17,500 bases of DNA. It comes from Chondrilla cf. caribensis. Taxonomy: Eukaryota > Porifera > Demospongiae > Chondrillida > Chondrillidae. Within the stretch, counting starts at the first letter, position 1. The number at the start of each line of letters is the position of its first letter. The translations under genes and the position numbers were made by a program. Shown here one piece after another: positions 1-8,604 of this stretch. Under the pieces are notes generated by a model. It searched no databases. It saw nothing but the letters and a program-made list of their open reading frames with translations, and was not told where the DNA came from. The stretch covers positions 772,382 through 789,881 of the forward strand of contig OZ026567.1 in NCBI GenBank assembly GCA_964020155.1, written 5' to 3'.

Positions 1-62
1 TCTTCTTCTACTTCGGACTTTTCTTCACCAGGTCCACTCATTACATCATAGCCGACTCTTAA
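1..62 (-). CDS. ARHGEF4/ARHGEF9/SPATA13-like: Partial exon after the SH3 exon of an Asef/collybistin-like RhoGEF (post-SH3 linker)
   Basis: Read on the minus strand, a good acceptor (pyrimidine-rich stretch ending TTGCAG, AG at 64-63) opens a phase-0 exon that stays open to the window edge. It codes LRVGYDVMSGPGEEKSEVEE plus two bases. Joined in phase to the previous exon it gives ...FVR|LRV..., which matches the family's SH3 end and linker (FVRL followed by a V and then an acidic stretch in ARHGEF4 and ARHGEF9, from memory). The linker leads to the DH domain, which carries the exchange activity towards Rac/Cdc42-type GTPases and must lie outside the window. The Glu/Ser-rich composition fits a flexible linker. 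The exon is cut by the window edge, so its donor is not seen. The phase match and family match make the call fairly strong despite only 20 codons. Confidence 0.72.
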
Positions 63-297
63 CTGCAAGTGCAAAGGTTAAAGTTTATGACAGGATCGCG
101 GAAATCAGGGAGACTCTACAATAATACAAGTGGTCTTTATGTAGAGGTGAACTGGGTCAGCCCACATATTGTACAGTTATAGTCTTTGATATAGTGGTCC
201 TTGTAAAGAGGTATGCAACAGTTGGACAATGATATTGTGTCTTCTACTGGGTTTACCATATGTCAAGCATTCTTGCAAGTACTCACTGTGCAATGGA

Positions 298-338
298 CAC
301 ACACACATGCACATACACACACACACACACACACACAC
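298..338. repeat. (CA)n microsatellite
   Basis: An imperfect (CA)n run of about 20 units. It lies in the intron between the SH3 exon and the next exon and reads (UG)n in the gene sense. Confidence 0.95.
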
Positions 339-539
339 TGCTATTGTTACTAAGAAGTACTTTCCGCCGAATTAAAAGGAAAACTGAGAACCTTGTGTAT
401 TACAAAGGCTTTGGCCAACAAATTGCGGTTTATGCAATATTTGATTCATGAATGGCTTGCGGGAAATGATTAATCATGCATACAGATCAACAATCAAATC
501 GAAAGTAGAGGATGTGGGTGCATATAATATTCTGTGCGA

Positions 540-771
540 GTACTGTGTGTACTGTGTGTAGTGTGTGTACTGTATGTACTGTGTGTACTGTATGTACTGT
601 ATGTACTGTGTGTACTGTATGTACTGTATGTACTGTATGTACTGTATGCACTGTGTGTACTGTATGTACTGTGTGCACTATGTGTACTGCATGCACTATG
701 TGTAGTGTGTGTACTTTATGTACTGTGCGTACTGTGTGTACTGTGTGTACTGTATGTACTGTGCACTATGA
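540..771. repeat. 9-bp TACTGTGTG / TACTGTATG microsatellite-like array
   Basis: About 25 imperfect 9-bp units alternating TACTGTGTG and TACTGTATG. It starts about 90 bp inside the intron after the SH3 exon donor. All frames stay open because 9 is a multiple of 3, which explains the spurious VCTVCTV- and HTVHTV-type ORFs. Confidence 0.9.
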
Positions 772-861
772 ACACCAGATGTACTGTATGTGGTGTATAC
801 ATTGCCACCAGTGATGGGACACATCACACACTGCCAGTACATACATCGCAGGTGCACTCAC

Positions 862-1047
862 CCTGACGAAGCTCGCAGGGAACCATCCCGAGCACAGGTC
901 CACACACCCGTACCACCAGTCGTCGTTGGACATGTCGAGAATCTCGATAACGTCGTTGGCCTTGAATGACAGCTCCTGGATATCCGAGGGGGTGTGGTCC
1001 CAGAGGGCGTCGGCATACAACAGGTCGGTCTCGATCAGTGAAGAACG
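862..1047 (-). CDS. ARHGEF4/ARHGEF9/SPATA13-like: SH3-domain exon of an Asef/collybistin-like RhoGEF
   Basis: This 186-nt exon codes 62 residues and is phase 0 at both ends. The acceptor is TTTTCACTCTTGCAG (AG 1049-1048) and the donor is AGG|GTGAGT (GT 861-860). The peptide is an almost whole SH3 domain: ADALWDH in place of ALYDY (residues 12-18), [14 protein letters not shown] (25-38, RT loop and following strand), the tandem Trp DDWWYG (42-47), and GWFPASFVR at the end (54-62). The ALWDH opening, the WW pair and the GWFPASFVR ending are characteristic of the ARHGEF4/SPATA13/ARHGEF9 RhoGEFs, where the SH3 precedes DH-PH and in Asef proteins packs against the DH domain until APC binds. The protein would act in the cytosol or at membranes on Rac/Cdc42. 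The family assignment is secure; which of the three vertebrate paralogues it corresponds to cannot be said. Confidence 0.92.
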
Positions 1048-1225
1048 CTGCAAGAGTGAAAAGAGAAAAGTGAAGATGAAAGTAGTAACAGAATACAGTG
1101 ATTCAAACTACACTTGGTAGTTTGGGTTGCAGTTGTCAAAACAATAAATAATGTTGCCATAGAAACAGCTGTACAGCTGTAGCTGTAGAAACAGCACCTA
1201 CTATAGGTACTTAATGTGTCTCTGA

Positions 1226-1283
1226 TACACACAAGCACACGCACACACACACACAAGCACACACACACACGCACACACACGCA

Positions 1284-1321
<38 letters not shown>

Positions 1322-1345
1322 CACGCGCACACACACACACACACC
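1226..1345. repeat. (CA)n microsatellite with AAGC/CGC interruptions
   Basis: About 120 bp of CA repeat with GCAC and AAGCAC interruptions, about 180 bp before the SH3 exon on the gene strand, where it reads (UG)n. Confidence 0.95.
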
Positions 1346-1636
1346 ACAACTTATTGAAAAAAGATGTCACTTCTCACAAAGGTGAGCTACTTGTTACCCA
1401 GGTAACTGGTCACCCGGGTAACTGTATGTACATGTGACTAATGCCATGTACACGACTTGTGTGTTAATGATGTAATAACATCAAAAGAGCTTTTCCTCTG
1501 TCTGTCTGGCTTGAAGTGACGAACTGATAGTAATGGATTGGTCAAGGTTCACTACAGTAGGATAACAGCAGCCCTGCCATCCACCCTGCACCACAGACAA
1601 CCTTCCTCTTATACTTAATTGGTGGAAGAAATCTAT

Positions 1637-1884
1637 TCTAAGGGTGTGGACAGATCTCCTAAGGGTAGTGTGGACAGGTCTCCTAAGGGAAGTGTGCACA
1701 GGTCTAATAAGGGTAGTGTGGACAGGTCTCCTAAGGGAAGTGTGGACAGGTCTCCTAAAGGTAGTGTGGACAGGTCTCCTAAGGGAAGTGTGGACAGGTC
1801 TCCTAAGGGTAGTGTGGACAGGTCTCCTAAGGGTAGTGTGGAGAGGTCTCCTAAGGGTAGTGTGGACAGGTCTCCCAAGGGACA
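1637..1884. repeat. 24-bp minisatellite, about 10-11 copies
   Basis: The consensus is about AGTGTGGACAGGTCTCCTAAGGG plus one variable base (T or A). Because 24 is a multiple of 3 it stays open in several frames on both strands and gives an apparent 8-residue protein repeat (PKGSVDRS), which I regard as non-coding. Copies differ by single bases only. Confidence 0.92.
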
Positions 1885-2115
1885 CAGTCTCCAGGGGGGA
1901 GAGGTCAAATTTCCCAAACCTCCCCTTGGAGTTCATGTGATCTAACAATAGCTATGTTTGGGGTGGACCTTCTACATCAATATTTACACAAGGAGTGAAA
2001 ACAAACACGATGATGTCAAACACAGGGACAACACTACTTATCTGGCACACGCAAGATGAGACAACCTTTAGCCTGTGAATGTACATCCCATATCCATATA
2101 TGCCAGTGGAGGCTG
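1885..2115. other. Unique intron sequence, nothing recognised
   Basis: Mixed-composition DNA between two minisatellites. I see no exon-like ORF with splice sites, no RNA gene and no clear repeat. Confidence 0.5.
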
Positions 2116-2708
2116 CACTGTACACACACTAGTAGAGGTCCTACTGTACACACACTAGTAGAGGTCCCACTGTACACACACTAGTAGAGGTCCTACTGTA
2201 TACACACTAGTAGAGGTCCCACTGTACACACACTAGTAGAGGTCCTACTGTACACACACTAGTAGAGGTCCTACTGTACACACACTAGTAGAGGTCCTAC
2301 CGTACACACACTAGTAGAGGTCCCACTGTACACACACTAGTAGAGGTCCTACTGTATACACACTAGTAGAGGTCCCACTGTACACACACTAGTAGAGGTC
2401 CTACTGTACATACACTAGTAGAGGTCCTACTGTACACACACTAGTAGAGGTCCTACTGTACACACACTAGTAGAGGTCCCACTGTACACACACTAGTAGA
2501 GGTCCTACTGTATACACACTAGTAGAGGTCCCACTGTACACACACTAGTAGAGGTCCTACTGTACATACACTAGTAGAGGTCCTACTGTACACACACTAG
2601 TAGAGGTCCTACTGTACACACACTAGTAGAGGTCCTACTATACACATACTAGTAGAGGTCCTACTGTACACACACCAGTAGAGGTGCTACTGTACACACA
2701 CTAGTAGA
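2116..2708. repeat. 26-bp minisatellite, 23 units, with a 6-unit higher-order period
   Basis: Units are YACTGTACACACACTAGTAG followed by AGGTCC (26 bp). Variants at unit position 1 (C/T) and in the TGTATACA and GTACATACA forms recur every six units, giving 156-bp blocks at 2168-2323, 2324-2479 and 2480-2635. The last two blocks appear identical. End units (2636 onward) are degenerate, as is usual at array edges. Confidence 0.95.
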
Positions 2709-2945
2709 CATGCATGTACGTATGTACTGTATGTTGAGGTTGAAGGTCAAAGGCATGTAACTACACACACAGTGCCGATTTCATGTTGGGAATGAAAGAT
2801 AGTTTACATTCGAACACAAAGCAATGGGTAACAAATCCCATGACCACAGTGGAGATAGCAGCTGTACGAGCGCTGATCAATTGACAACTTTGACCAGGGT
2901 CAATAGACAATGATACCATTGAAGGTCCAACAGATTGCTGACTCA

Positions 2946-2969
2946 TCACATGTATACGTATACATGTGA
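2946..2969. repeat. 24-bp perfect palindrome
   Basis: A perfect palindrome centred between 2957 and 2958 (core TATACGTATA). It sits just 7 bp before a 97-bp (CA)n tract. Confidence 0.85.
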
Positions 2970-2971
2970 AC

Positions 2972-3075
<104 letters not shown>

Positions 3076-3284
3076 TCACCACACATTCAAACAAATATTA
3101 AATACCAGGATAATTAATTTATAAATGCACACAGACTACCCATCCCACCATTTTAAGAGACTGTCCTGATAGAGTAGCAGAGATAGGCAAATTAAGTCAA
3201 TAATACAAAGTCTGGTGAATTCTTTGAAGCAGACCCTGTTCTATTAGCCCAAGGTAGCACAGGAGGAATCAAAGGAATATGAAG

Positions 3285-3287
<3 letters not shown>

Positions 3288-3379
<92 letters not shown>

Positions 3380-3392
3380 ACACACACGTACA

Positions 3393-3429
<37 letters not shown>

Positions 3430-3440
3430 ACACTCACACA

Positions 3441-3525
<85 letters not shown>

Positions 3526-3558
3526 ACACACACACACACACACATACACACACACACG

Positions 3559-3615
<57 letters not shown>
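3288..3615. repeat. Long (CA)n microsatellite with CGTACAC interruptions
   Basis: The longest CA tract here, about 328 bp. Interruptions (ACGTACAC and CTCACAC) are themselves repeated at several spacings, suggesting block duplications in the tract. It reads (UG)n in the gene sense. Confidence 0.97.
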
Positions 3616-3620
<5 letters not shown>

Positions 3621-4000
3621 CACAAAGACCCCAAGACAATGCTGGTTCCACACTATGGAGACCTCTCTACATCATAACATGCATATCACAAGTGTGTACA
3701 AATATGTCCACACACATGCGCAGTGTGGGAAAGAAAGGCAGACAGTCAATCCAGGAGCATCGCTGTGCTCAGAACAATGCCAACCCGTCATTCAAATCTC
3801 TTGGGTGGCATCCGATTCATTTTGGCGATAATGACCCCACATGGGAACCATTGACACATATTCCCAATGGAGACACGGAGGACACAATAGTGAATTACAG
3901 TCAATAGAATCGTGAATTAGTTGATAGGCTTCCAGGGCAACTCTGTCTGTTTGTTATTTACATTTGACTGTCACCTACACCAGACAGAATGGCTCCTTGT
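3616..4000. other. Unique intron sequence, nothing recognised
   Basis: Non-repetitive stretch. A plus-strand ORF at 3692-3907 crosses it, but it has mixed, non-familial composition and no good splice sites. I see no RNA gene. Confidence 0.5.
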
Positions 4001-4008
4001 TTGTGTGT

Positions 4009-4040
<32 letters not shown>

Positions 4041-4058
4041 ACGTGTGTGCACATGTGG
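4001..4058. repeat. (GT)n microsatellite, the only one in this orientation
   Basis: An imperfect GT tract of about 58 bp on the plus strand, thus (CA)n in the gene sense, opposite to all the other tracts of this class. Confidence 0.92.
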
Positions 4059-4150
4059 GTGTGATGACAGGTATGATGTGTGTGCATATCTTGATCACAA
4101 ACTGTGTGGTTGAACTCGATATTGCATACAATTATGGTAAACTAATCCAT

Positions 4151-4186
4151 AAACACACACTATCACACACACACACACACACACAC
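4151..4186. repeat. (CA)n microsatellite
   Basis: A short, imperfect CA tract in the same intron. Confidence 0.9.
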
Positions 4187-4246
4187 CTTGCTAGTCATCC
4201 AAACTAATTTGGGATGATTTCTATTAATTCCCTCCTGTGAATGAAA

Positions 4247-4327
4247 CACCCCCCCAGTCACACCCCCACGGTCATGCCCCACACCCATGGTCACGCCCCC
4301 ACACCCACCACACCCCTACCCACCCCA
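4247..4327. repeat. C-rich stretch, G-rich on the gene strand
   Basis: Runs of C (including C7, C5, C4 and C5) with a partly repeated CACGCCCCCACACCCATGGT-like unit. On the minus strand these are closely spaced G tracts with G-quadruplex potential. Confidence 0.7.
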
Positions 4328-4493
4328 TTGCCCACACACAGCCATAACTGTACCATAAACCCATACATGTAAGGTTCAGCAATGAGGTAAGCCTGGACGT
4401 ACGTAACTCTATCTACAGTCTTCTAAATGGAGAGAGAGCAGAATCACAGATGTGACCCTGAATAAGGTCATCCTGATAGGCAGCTGGTCTCAC

Positions 4494-4532
4494 CACATCA
4501 CACAGTCCCCCTTTGTAGGTTTCCACCCAGTT
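4494..4532 (-). CDS. Candidate 39-nt microexon in the RhoGEF intron
   Basis: Between the initiator exon and the SH3 exon there is a short stretch with an acceptor-like TACCTACAG (AG 4534-4533) and a donor-like GTG|GTGAGA (GT 4493-4492). It encloses exactly 13 codons in phase 0, NWVETYKGGLCDV. Phase 0 at both sides means it could be included or skipped without changing frame, like the neighbouring exons. The pyrimidine tract is poor, and no family similarity is seen, so chance is a serious alternative. A second GTGAGT lies just upstream at 4564-4559. Confidence 0.15.
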
Positions 4533-4721
4533 CTGTAGGTATACCCTAGTTGGGTCACTCACCGATAACCTGTTAGCACACCTTACGTAGTGTATGTATA
4601 TCACATGGTGGAAGCCTGTGCCCGCATGATATCTGGACAACCGGTGCACTGCTGACAGTGCACAGAAGAATACACACAGGCACATGAAGACCCACACACG
4701 CACGCATGCACGTATATGAAG

Positions 4722-4723
<2 letters not shown>

Positions 4724-4770
<47 letters not shown>
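4724..4770. repeat. (CA)n microsatellite
   Basis: About 47 bp of pure CA repeat. Confidence 0.95.
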
Positions 4771-4773
<3 letters not shown>

Positions 4774-5042
4774 CAAAACATACTGTACACGTACAAACAT
4801 ACACATGCATAAAACAGTACTTTTAAGCGTATCATAGACCATAACCACAGTAGACTAATCTCATAAAGACATTCCCAATATTCAATCAATACAACATCTG
4901 TGTTCACCCACTACAGGTGTGTCATCAGTGTTGGGTCGATATGTACATTAGTTTATCTCCAGTTTACTGGAGGAGATAACAGTATTGCAGACATACTGAA
5001 ATGGCGTATTCTAACACACAGATATATGTATTGTATAAACAG

Positions 5043-5218
<176 letters not shown>

Positions 5219-5244
5219 ACAATCTCAGACCAACTGCTACTAAC

Positions 5245-5442
5245 CACACTTGATCTTTCAGAAGACACAGGGACACTAGTGCTCCTGTTCTTATAACTAA
5301 ACATAGTAGTCTTATTCCGGGAGGAGTTGTCCAGAGTGATGGAAGACTCTGGTTTGGGTTCCAGGAGTTCCTTGAACTCTTCAAGCCCCTGGTCCATGAG
5401 GAGGGACTCCAGTAGTTGTGTCAGCTCAGCAAAATCACCCAT
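5245..5442 (-). CDS. ARHGEF4/ARHGEF9/SPATA13-like: Probable initiator exon (N-terminus) of the short RhoGEF isoform
   Basis: An ATG at 5442-5440 opens 66 codons starting MGDFAELTQLLESLLMDQGL. An in-frame TAG at 5472-5470 and no convincing acceptor between it and the ATG support this as a true start. The first 27 or so residues look like an amphipathic, acidic Leu-rich helix. Residues 28-66 are Ser/Thr-rich and probably disordered, with a basic patch SYKNRSTSV. The preferred donor is GTG|GTTAGT (GT 5244-5243), which ends the exon in phase 0 and so joins in frame to the SH3 exon, giving about 77 residues before ADALWDH. Collybistin-type proteins also have only a short N-terminus before the SH3. 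A (GT)n tract begins about 26 nt into the intron. I do not recognise the N-terminal peptide itself. The alternative is a first exon of an unrelated gene, but phase, strand and order favour the RhoGEF. Confidence 0.6.
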
Positions 5443-5539
5443 TTTGTTCACCAAATCAACGGTACCTCCCTACTAACTAGCGTACTCGCAGAAAACCTGC
5501 TACCAAAGTGAAGTGTTGCAGCGGAATAGCTGATATTAT

Positions 5540-5640
5540 ACGTACGTACGTACGCAGTCTAAACTACGGAAAACATAGTAATGCAGGAAATGACATCATC
5601 ACTTCCTATTGTCTCTGTGGTCTATTGGCTATTACACGTA
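5540..5640 (-). promoter_or_regulatory. Possible internal promoter of the short RhoGEF isoform
   Basis: About 100-200 bp upstream of the ATG at 5442 there is a compact, non-repetitive cluster of motifs. ETS-type cores face each other (CAGGAAA at 5584-5590 and ACTTCCT at 5601-5607) around a bZIP/CRE-like TGACATCA (5591-5598). A CCAAT box lies on the gene strand at 5638-5634. A short (ACGT)n run sits at 5540-5554. The motif names follow well-known animal factors; occupancy is inference. No TATA box is evident at a fitting distance. Confidence 0.35.
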
Positions 5641-5815
5641 CATGATTAACCAGTTCCTGTTAATAAGGATTCCGCCCGCAATAAACGGGCATTTGTAGGA
5701 AGCCATTGCAATGTGAACAATAGTAGTTAATCCTGTTATTAAATTGGAATTTTATTGGAGGAGGAATTGCTTTAAAATCGGGTCTCTTTGAATCTGCCTA
5801 GCAATAGTGTTGGTA

Positions 5816-6172
5816 CAACTGGTCCCATAGGTGGTCTCAATTGTGAGGTTCTACTGTACTTCAACTGGTCCCATAAGTGGTCTCAATTGTGAGGTTCTAC
5901 TGTACTTCAACTGGTCCCATAAGTGGTCTCAGTTGTGAGGTTCTACTGTACTTCAACTGGTCCCATAGGTGGTCTCAGTTGTGAGGTTCTACTGTACTTC
6001 AACTGGTCTCATAGGTGGTCTCAATTGTGAGATTCTACTGTACTTCAACTGGTCCCATAAGTGGTCTCAATTGTGAGGTTCTACTGTACTTCAACTGGTC
6101 CCATAGGTGGTCTAAGTTGTGTACTTCAACTGGTCCCATAGGTGGTCTCAACTGTGAGGTGTGAGGTTCCAC
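5816..6172. repeat. 46-bp minisatellite, about 8 copies
   Basis: The unit begins CAACTGGTCCCATARGTGGT, followed by CTCAATTGTGAGGTTCTACT and GTACTT. The period is exactly 46 bp for the first copies and the last two copies are shortened. It lies about 180 bp upstream of the putative internal promoter. Confidence 0.92.
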
Positions 6173-6582
6173 TGTACATACTCTACATATTATGTGCATA
6201 TCACACAGTACTGAACAGCCATTCCTAACAAAATGAACTGAACAGGGGATACCACATTCATGTTAACCCCAAATGTACCCAAATTGACACACATCATTTC
6301 TTCCAATTCACGGATATTTGACCCTCACATAGTACCATTGACCTTATGTTGACGCGATACTCTACACCTCACCGACACAAGGTGATCATCTTGTACTTAC
6401 AGTAGGTAACTGAGGTCATGACATACGAAACCTTCATGACATCATTACTGCTTTGTATGACAACCCCTCAACATTACAACCATTCAGATCTTGCCTAGCA
6501 TGTCTCAGTATGTGGGTACGTACTGTATTTACAGAGCATACAGCCACACACACACTATTACCTATAATACATGTTGAAGAAC
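6173..6582. other. Unique sequence, nothing recognised
   Basis: Non-repetitive stretch. I find no open frame bounded by convincing splice sites and no RNA gene. Confidence 0.5.
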
Positions 6583-6775
6583 GCTCTAAGAAGTGTTGCT
6601 ATAAGGAGAGTGCTCTAAGGAGTGTTGCTATAATGAGGGTGTTCTAAGAAGGGTTGTTATAAGGAGAGTGTTCTAAGGAGTGTTGCTATAAGGAGAGTTC
6701 TCTAAGGATTGTTGCTATAATGAGGGTGTTCTAAGGAGAGTTGATATAAGGGAAGTGCTCTAAGGAGAGTTGAAA
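6583..6775. repeat. 29-bp degenerate minisatellite, about 6-7 copies
   Basis: The unit is GCTCTAAGGAGTGTTGCTAT followed by AAGGAGAGT, 29 bp, with many substitutions between copies, so it is older than the other arrays. Confidence 0.88.
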
Positions 6776-7030
6776 TAACCCAGGGATCAAGAATAACACG
6801 TACAAACTGACACACAGTCAAGAGCAACAACAAATGAGAAGGGATGTTAATACCGAAGTGAAATGAAGCATAACAATATGAACTGCTTTGAAGAGGTCTT
6901 ACCATTGTTAGGAAAAGGGGTAAGTTCAAAAGAAATGATTTTTGTGAAAAAGGGGAAATTTGAAGTTATGAGGTTTTCCAGCTGGGACTGTTGTTTATCA
7001 TTCAACACCTAATTCAGTTTTATAGTACAA
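6776..7030. other. Unique A-rich sequence, nothing recognised
   Basis: No gene or repeat supported. Confidence 0.45.
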
Positions 7031-7034
7031 CCAC

Positions 7035-7285
7035 CAGTATAATATCATGTACGTACTATACTTCACTACATACAGCAGTATACAATATGCACACTATTAT
7101 ACACTACACACACTAGTATACAGTACATGTATGTATACAATTACACACTACACACACCAGTATACAGTATGTACACTATTATACACTACGTACACACCAG
7201 TATTCAGTATGTAGAGAATACATACATTGTATTATATACAATTTATATTGCATATACACTATACATACACCACACACAGCAGTAT
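7035..7285. repeat. Irregular TATACA/GTATAC-rich tandem repeat
   Basis: Repeated phrases such as ACACCAGTATACAGTATGTA and CACTATTATACACTAC recur at roughly 36-42 bp. It is strongly self-complementary because of the TATAC/GTATA content. Confidence 0.7.
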
Positions 7286-7359
7286 ACAATATTGGTTGTT
7301 GTGTGTTGTTCACAGTGCAATGTACCATGGACTGAACGGTTGAACTAACTTAGTGTGCG

Positions 7360-7578
7360 AGTTAAGGATGCATCACTGGGTATTACGCCAATCAGCTCAC
7401 AAGACAGACTTGCTCTTGTCAGTGTACCAAGGGTGAATGTGCAAAGTTTGATCATCGCTGGATATTATGCCAACCACCTCACAAGACCAAGTCCATCTTG
7501 TCAGTTGGTTGGTGTAATATCCAGCGATGTATTCTTGACGTATATCAGTCTTTGAACAGACCATGTGCAAACCTCTCC
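7360..7578. mobile_element. Short hairpin-bearing insertion with a 15-bp target duplication
   Basis: The direct repeat CTAACTTAGTGTGCG occurs at 7345-7359 and 7579-7593 and bounds 219 bp. Inside is an imperfect inverted repeat (7453-7485 with 7497-7529, 29 of 33 bases paired, 11-nt loop). A diverged second copy of the left arm lies at 7371-7403. There are no terminal inverted repeats and no coding capacity, so it would be non-autonomous. The class is not recognised. Confidence 0.55.
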
Positions 7579-7583
7579 CTAAC

Positions 7584-7796
7584 TTAGTGTGCGTTTGTCT
7601 TGTTGTGATCCGTCTGAGCTACAGTACAGGGTGCCCACAAGTAATCAGTTGTTTGTGAAATGGCAAACATTTGCCCTCGGAACTCCTCTGCAGTGCACTT
7701 CAAAGGTTTGACAGCCTGAAAGTCTAAGGCAGCTGCCAGATGGAGTGGTTGGGGATAATTAGAGACGACGTAGCGAGCCAAGCGTGATACCATACT
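7584..7796 (-). CDS. Possible terminal exon or short gene; protein-like ORF of unknown function
   Basis: An ORF of 68 codons from ATG 7793 to TAA at 7586-7584 (plus one codon, AGT, if it starts at an acceptor at 7796) codes a mixed-composition peptide: SRLARYVVSNYPQPLHLAAA, then LDFQAVKPLKCTAEEFRG and a Trp/Cys-containing end. It lacks the low complexity of nearly all other ORFs here. A possible acceptor ACTTCACAG (AG 7798-7797) would give phase 0 and could join in frame to the exon ending at 10232, making this the last exon of a separate upstream gene. Its pyrimidine tract is weak. In the other direction the frame stays open to a TAA at 7826. I do not recognise the peptide. The stop codon lies inside the right-hand 15-bp direct repeat of the insertion at 7360-7578. 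It could also be a decayed fragment of a mobile element. Confidence 0.35.
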   Translation of the reverse strand, partial: SMVSRLARYVVSNYPQPLHLAAALDFQAVKPLKCTAEEFRGQMFAISQTTDYLWAPCTVAQTDHNKTNAH

Positions 7797-7826
7797 CTGT
7801 GAAGTGGTGCTGTGGACGTCCGATTA

Positions 7827-8400
7827 TCCAAAAGTCAATAATTACAAACAAATTAGGGTATGTGTAAATTGCTGAGTCAGCAGATGAAGCGTTGTTTGTG
7901 AGTAGAATGCCAACCAACAACTATCACCAAACACATCTTTTCATAGCATAACTGCTCCATACCTCAGCTAGGAAGCAGTCCAAATAACACCTATGAAGTG
8001 TATACGTGCTACACTGGGAGTAAGACTCCATGATACACACTTTCTGAATCTATGGATCAATTCCCAATCAGTTCAGATATTCAAAGTTCCCGACAACCCA
8101 CAATCAATCGATTATTGAAATCGAATATACGCACGTACAAAGACATAAAAGAGCCAATAGATTCATTAGTCATCCAGAATACCTACAGTACACAGAGCTG
8201 TTTCGTGAGGAGCTGCTTCACAAAGTTTGTCCTAAAGTGATCCTTTTGAAGAGCTTCACTGCATTAGTGTACCCACAACAAAGTACAGACATGTTCTCAC
8301 CAAGTGTGGGTCAGAGGAATAGCATTCGTGTTACCAGCATGGGTGAATGGTGGAGTCCCCGGTGACATCTTACCAGCACAGGTCGACCATACACAATGTT
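7827..8400. other. Unique sequence, nothing recognised
   Basis: Mixed-composition DNA. The ORF at 8052-8240 on the plus strand has no family resemblance or splice support. Positions 8297-8400 are non-repetitive and lead into GTACAG-rich DNA. Confidence 0.45.
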
Positions 8401-8405
8401 TACTT

Positions 8406-8604
8406 ACAGTACAGGACAACTGTACACACAGTACAGGACAACTGTACACACAGTACAGGATAACTGTACAGATTAATTGTACATACTGTATGGAAAGACT
8501 GTACAAACAAATCGTACATATTGTACAGATCCACTCTATAGAGAAAACTGTATGAACAGACTCACTATACAAAATAACTGTACAGACCCACCATAATATT
8601 GACC
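8406..8604. repeat. 22-bp ACAGTACAGGACAACTGTAC repeat decaying into CTGTACA-rich DNA
   Basis: Three near-identical 22-bp units begin at 8406, 8428 and 8450. Degenerate CTGTACAGATT-type phrases then run into the 44-bp array, so this looks like the decayed flank from which that array grew. Confidence 0.8.

Noticed and set aside
1048..1053. Start of the SH3 exon at the TTG 1053
   Set aside because: The bases are the end of the acceptor TTGCAG; an internal exon in phase 0 explains the data and animals do not normally start at TTG.
1481..1948. 8-residue PKGSVDRS protein repeat and its reverse-strand counterparts
   Set aside because: The 24-bp period keeps several frames on both strands open at once; the flanks carry no gene signal.
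3192..3677. Long Cys-Val or Thr-His ORFs across CA/GT tracts (also at 1035-1437, 2900-3117, 4573-4907, 4900-5253, 9855-10278)
   Set aside because: Dinucleotide repeats have no stop codon in any frame, so these frames are artefacts of (CA)n and (GT)n.
3692..3907. 71-residue plus-strand ORF with mixed composition
   Set aside because: No splice sites, no family resemblance, opposite strand inside an intron of the RhoGEF gene.
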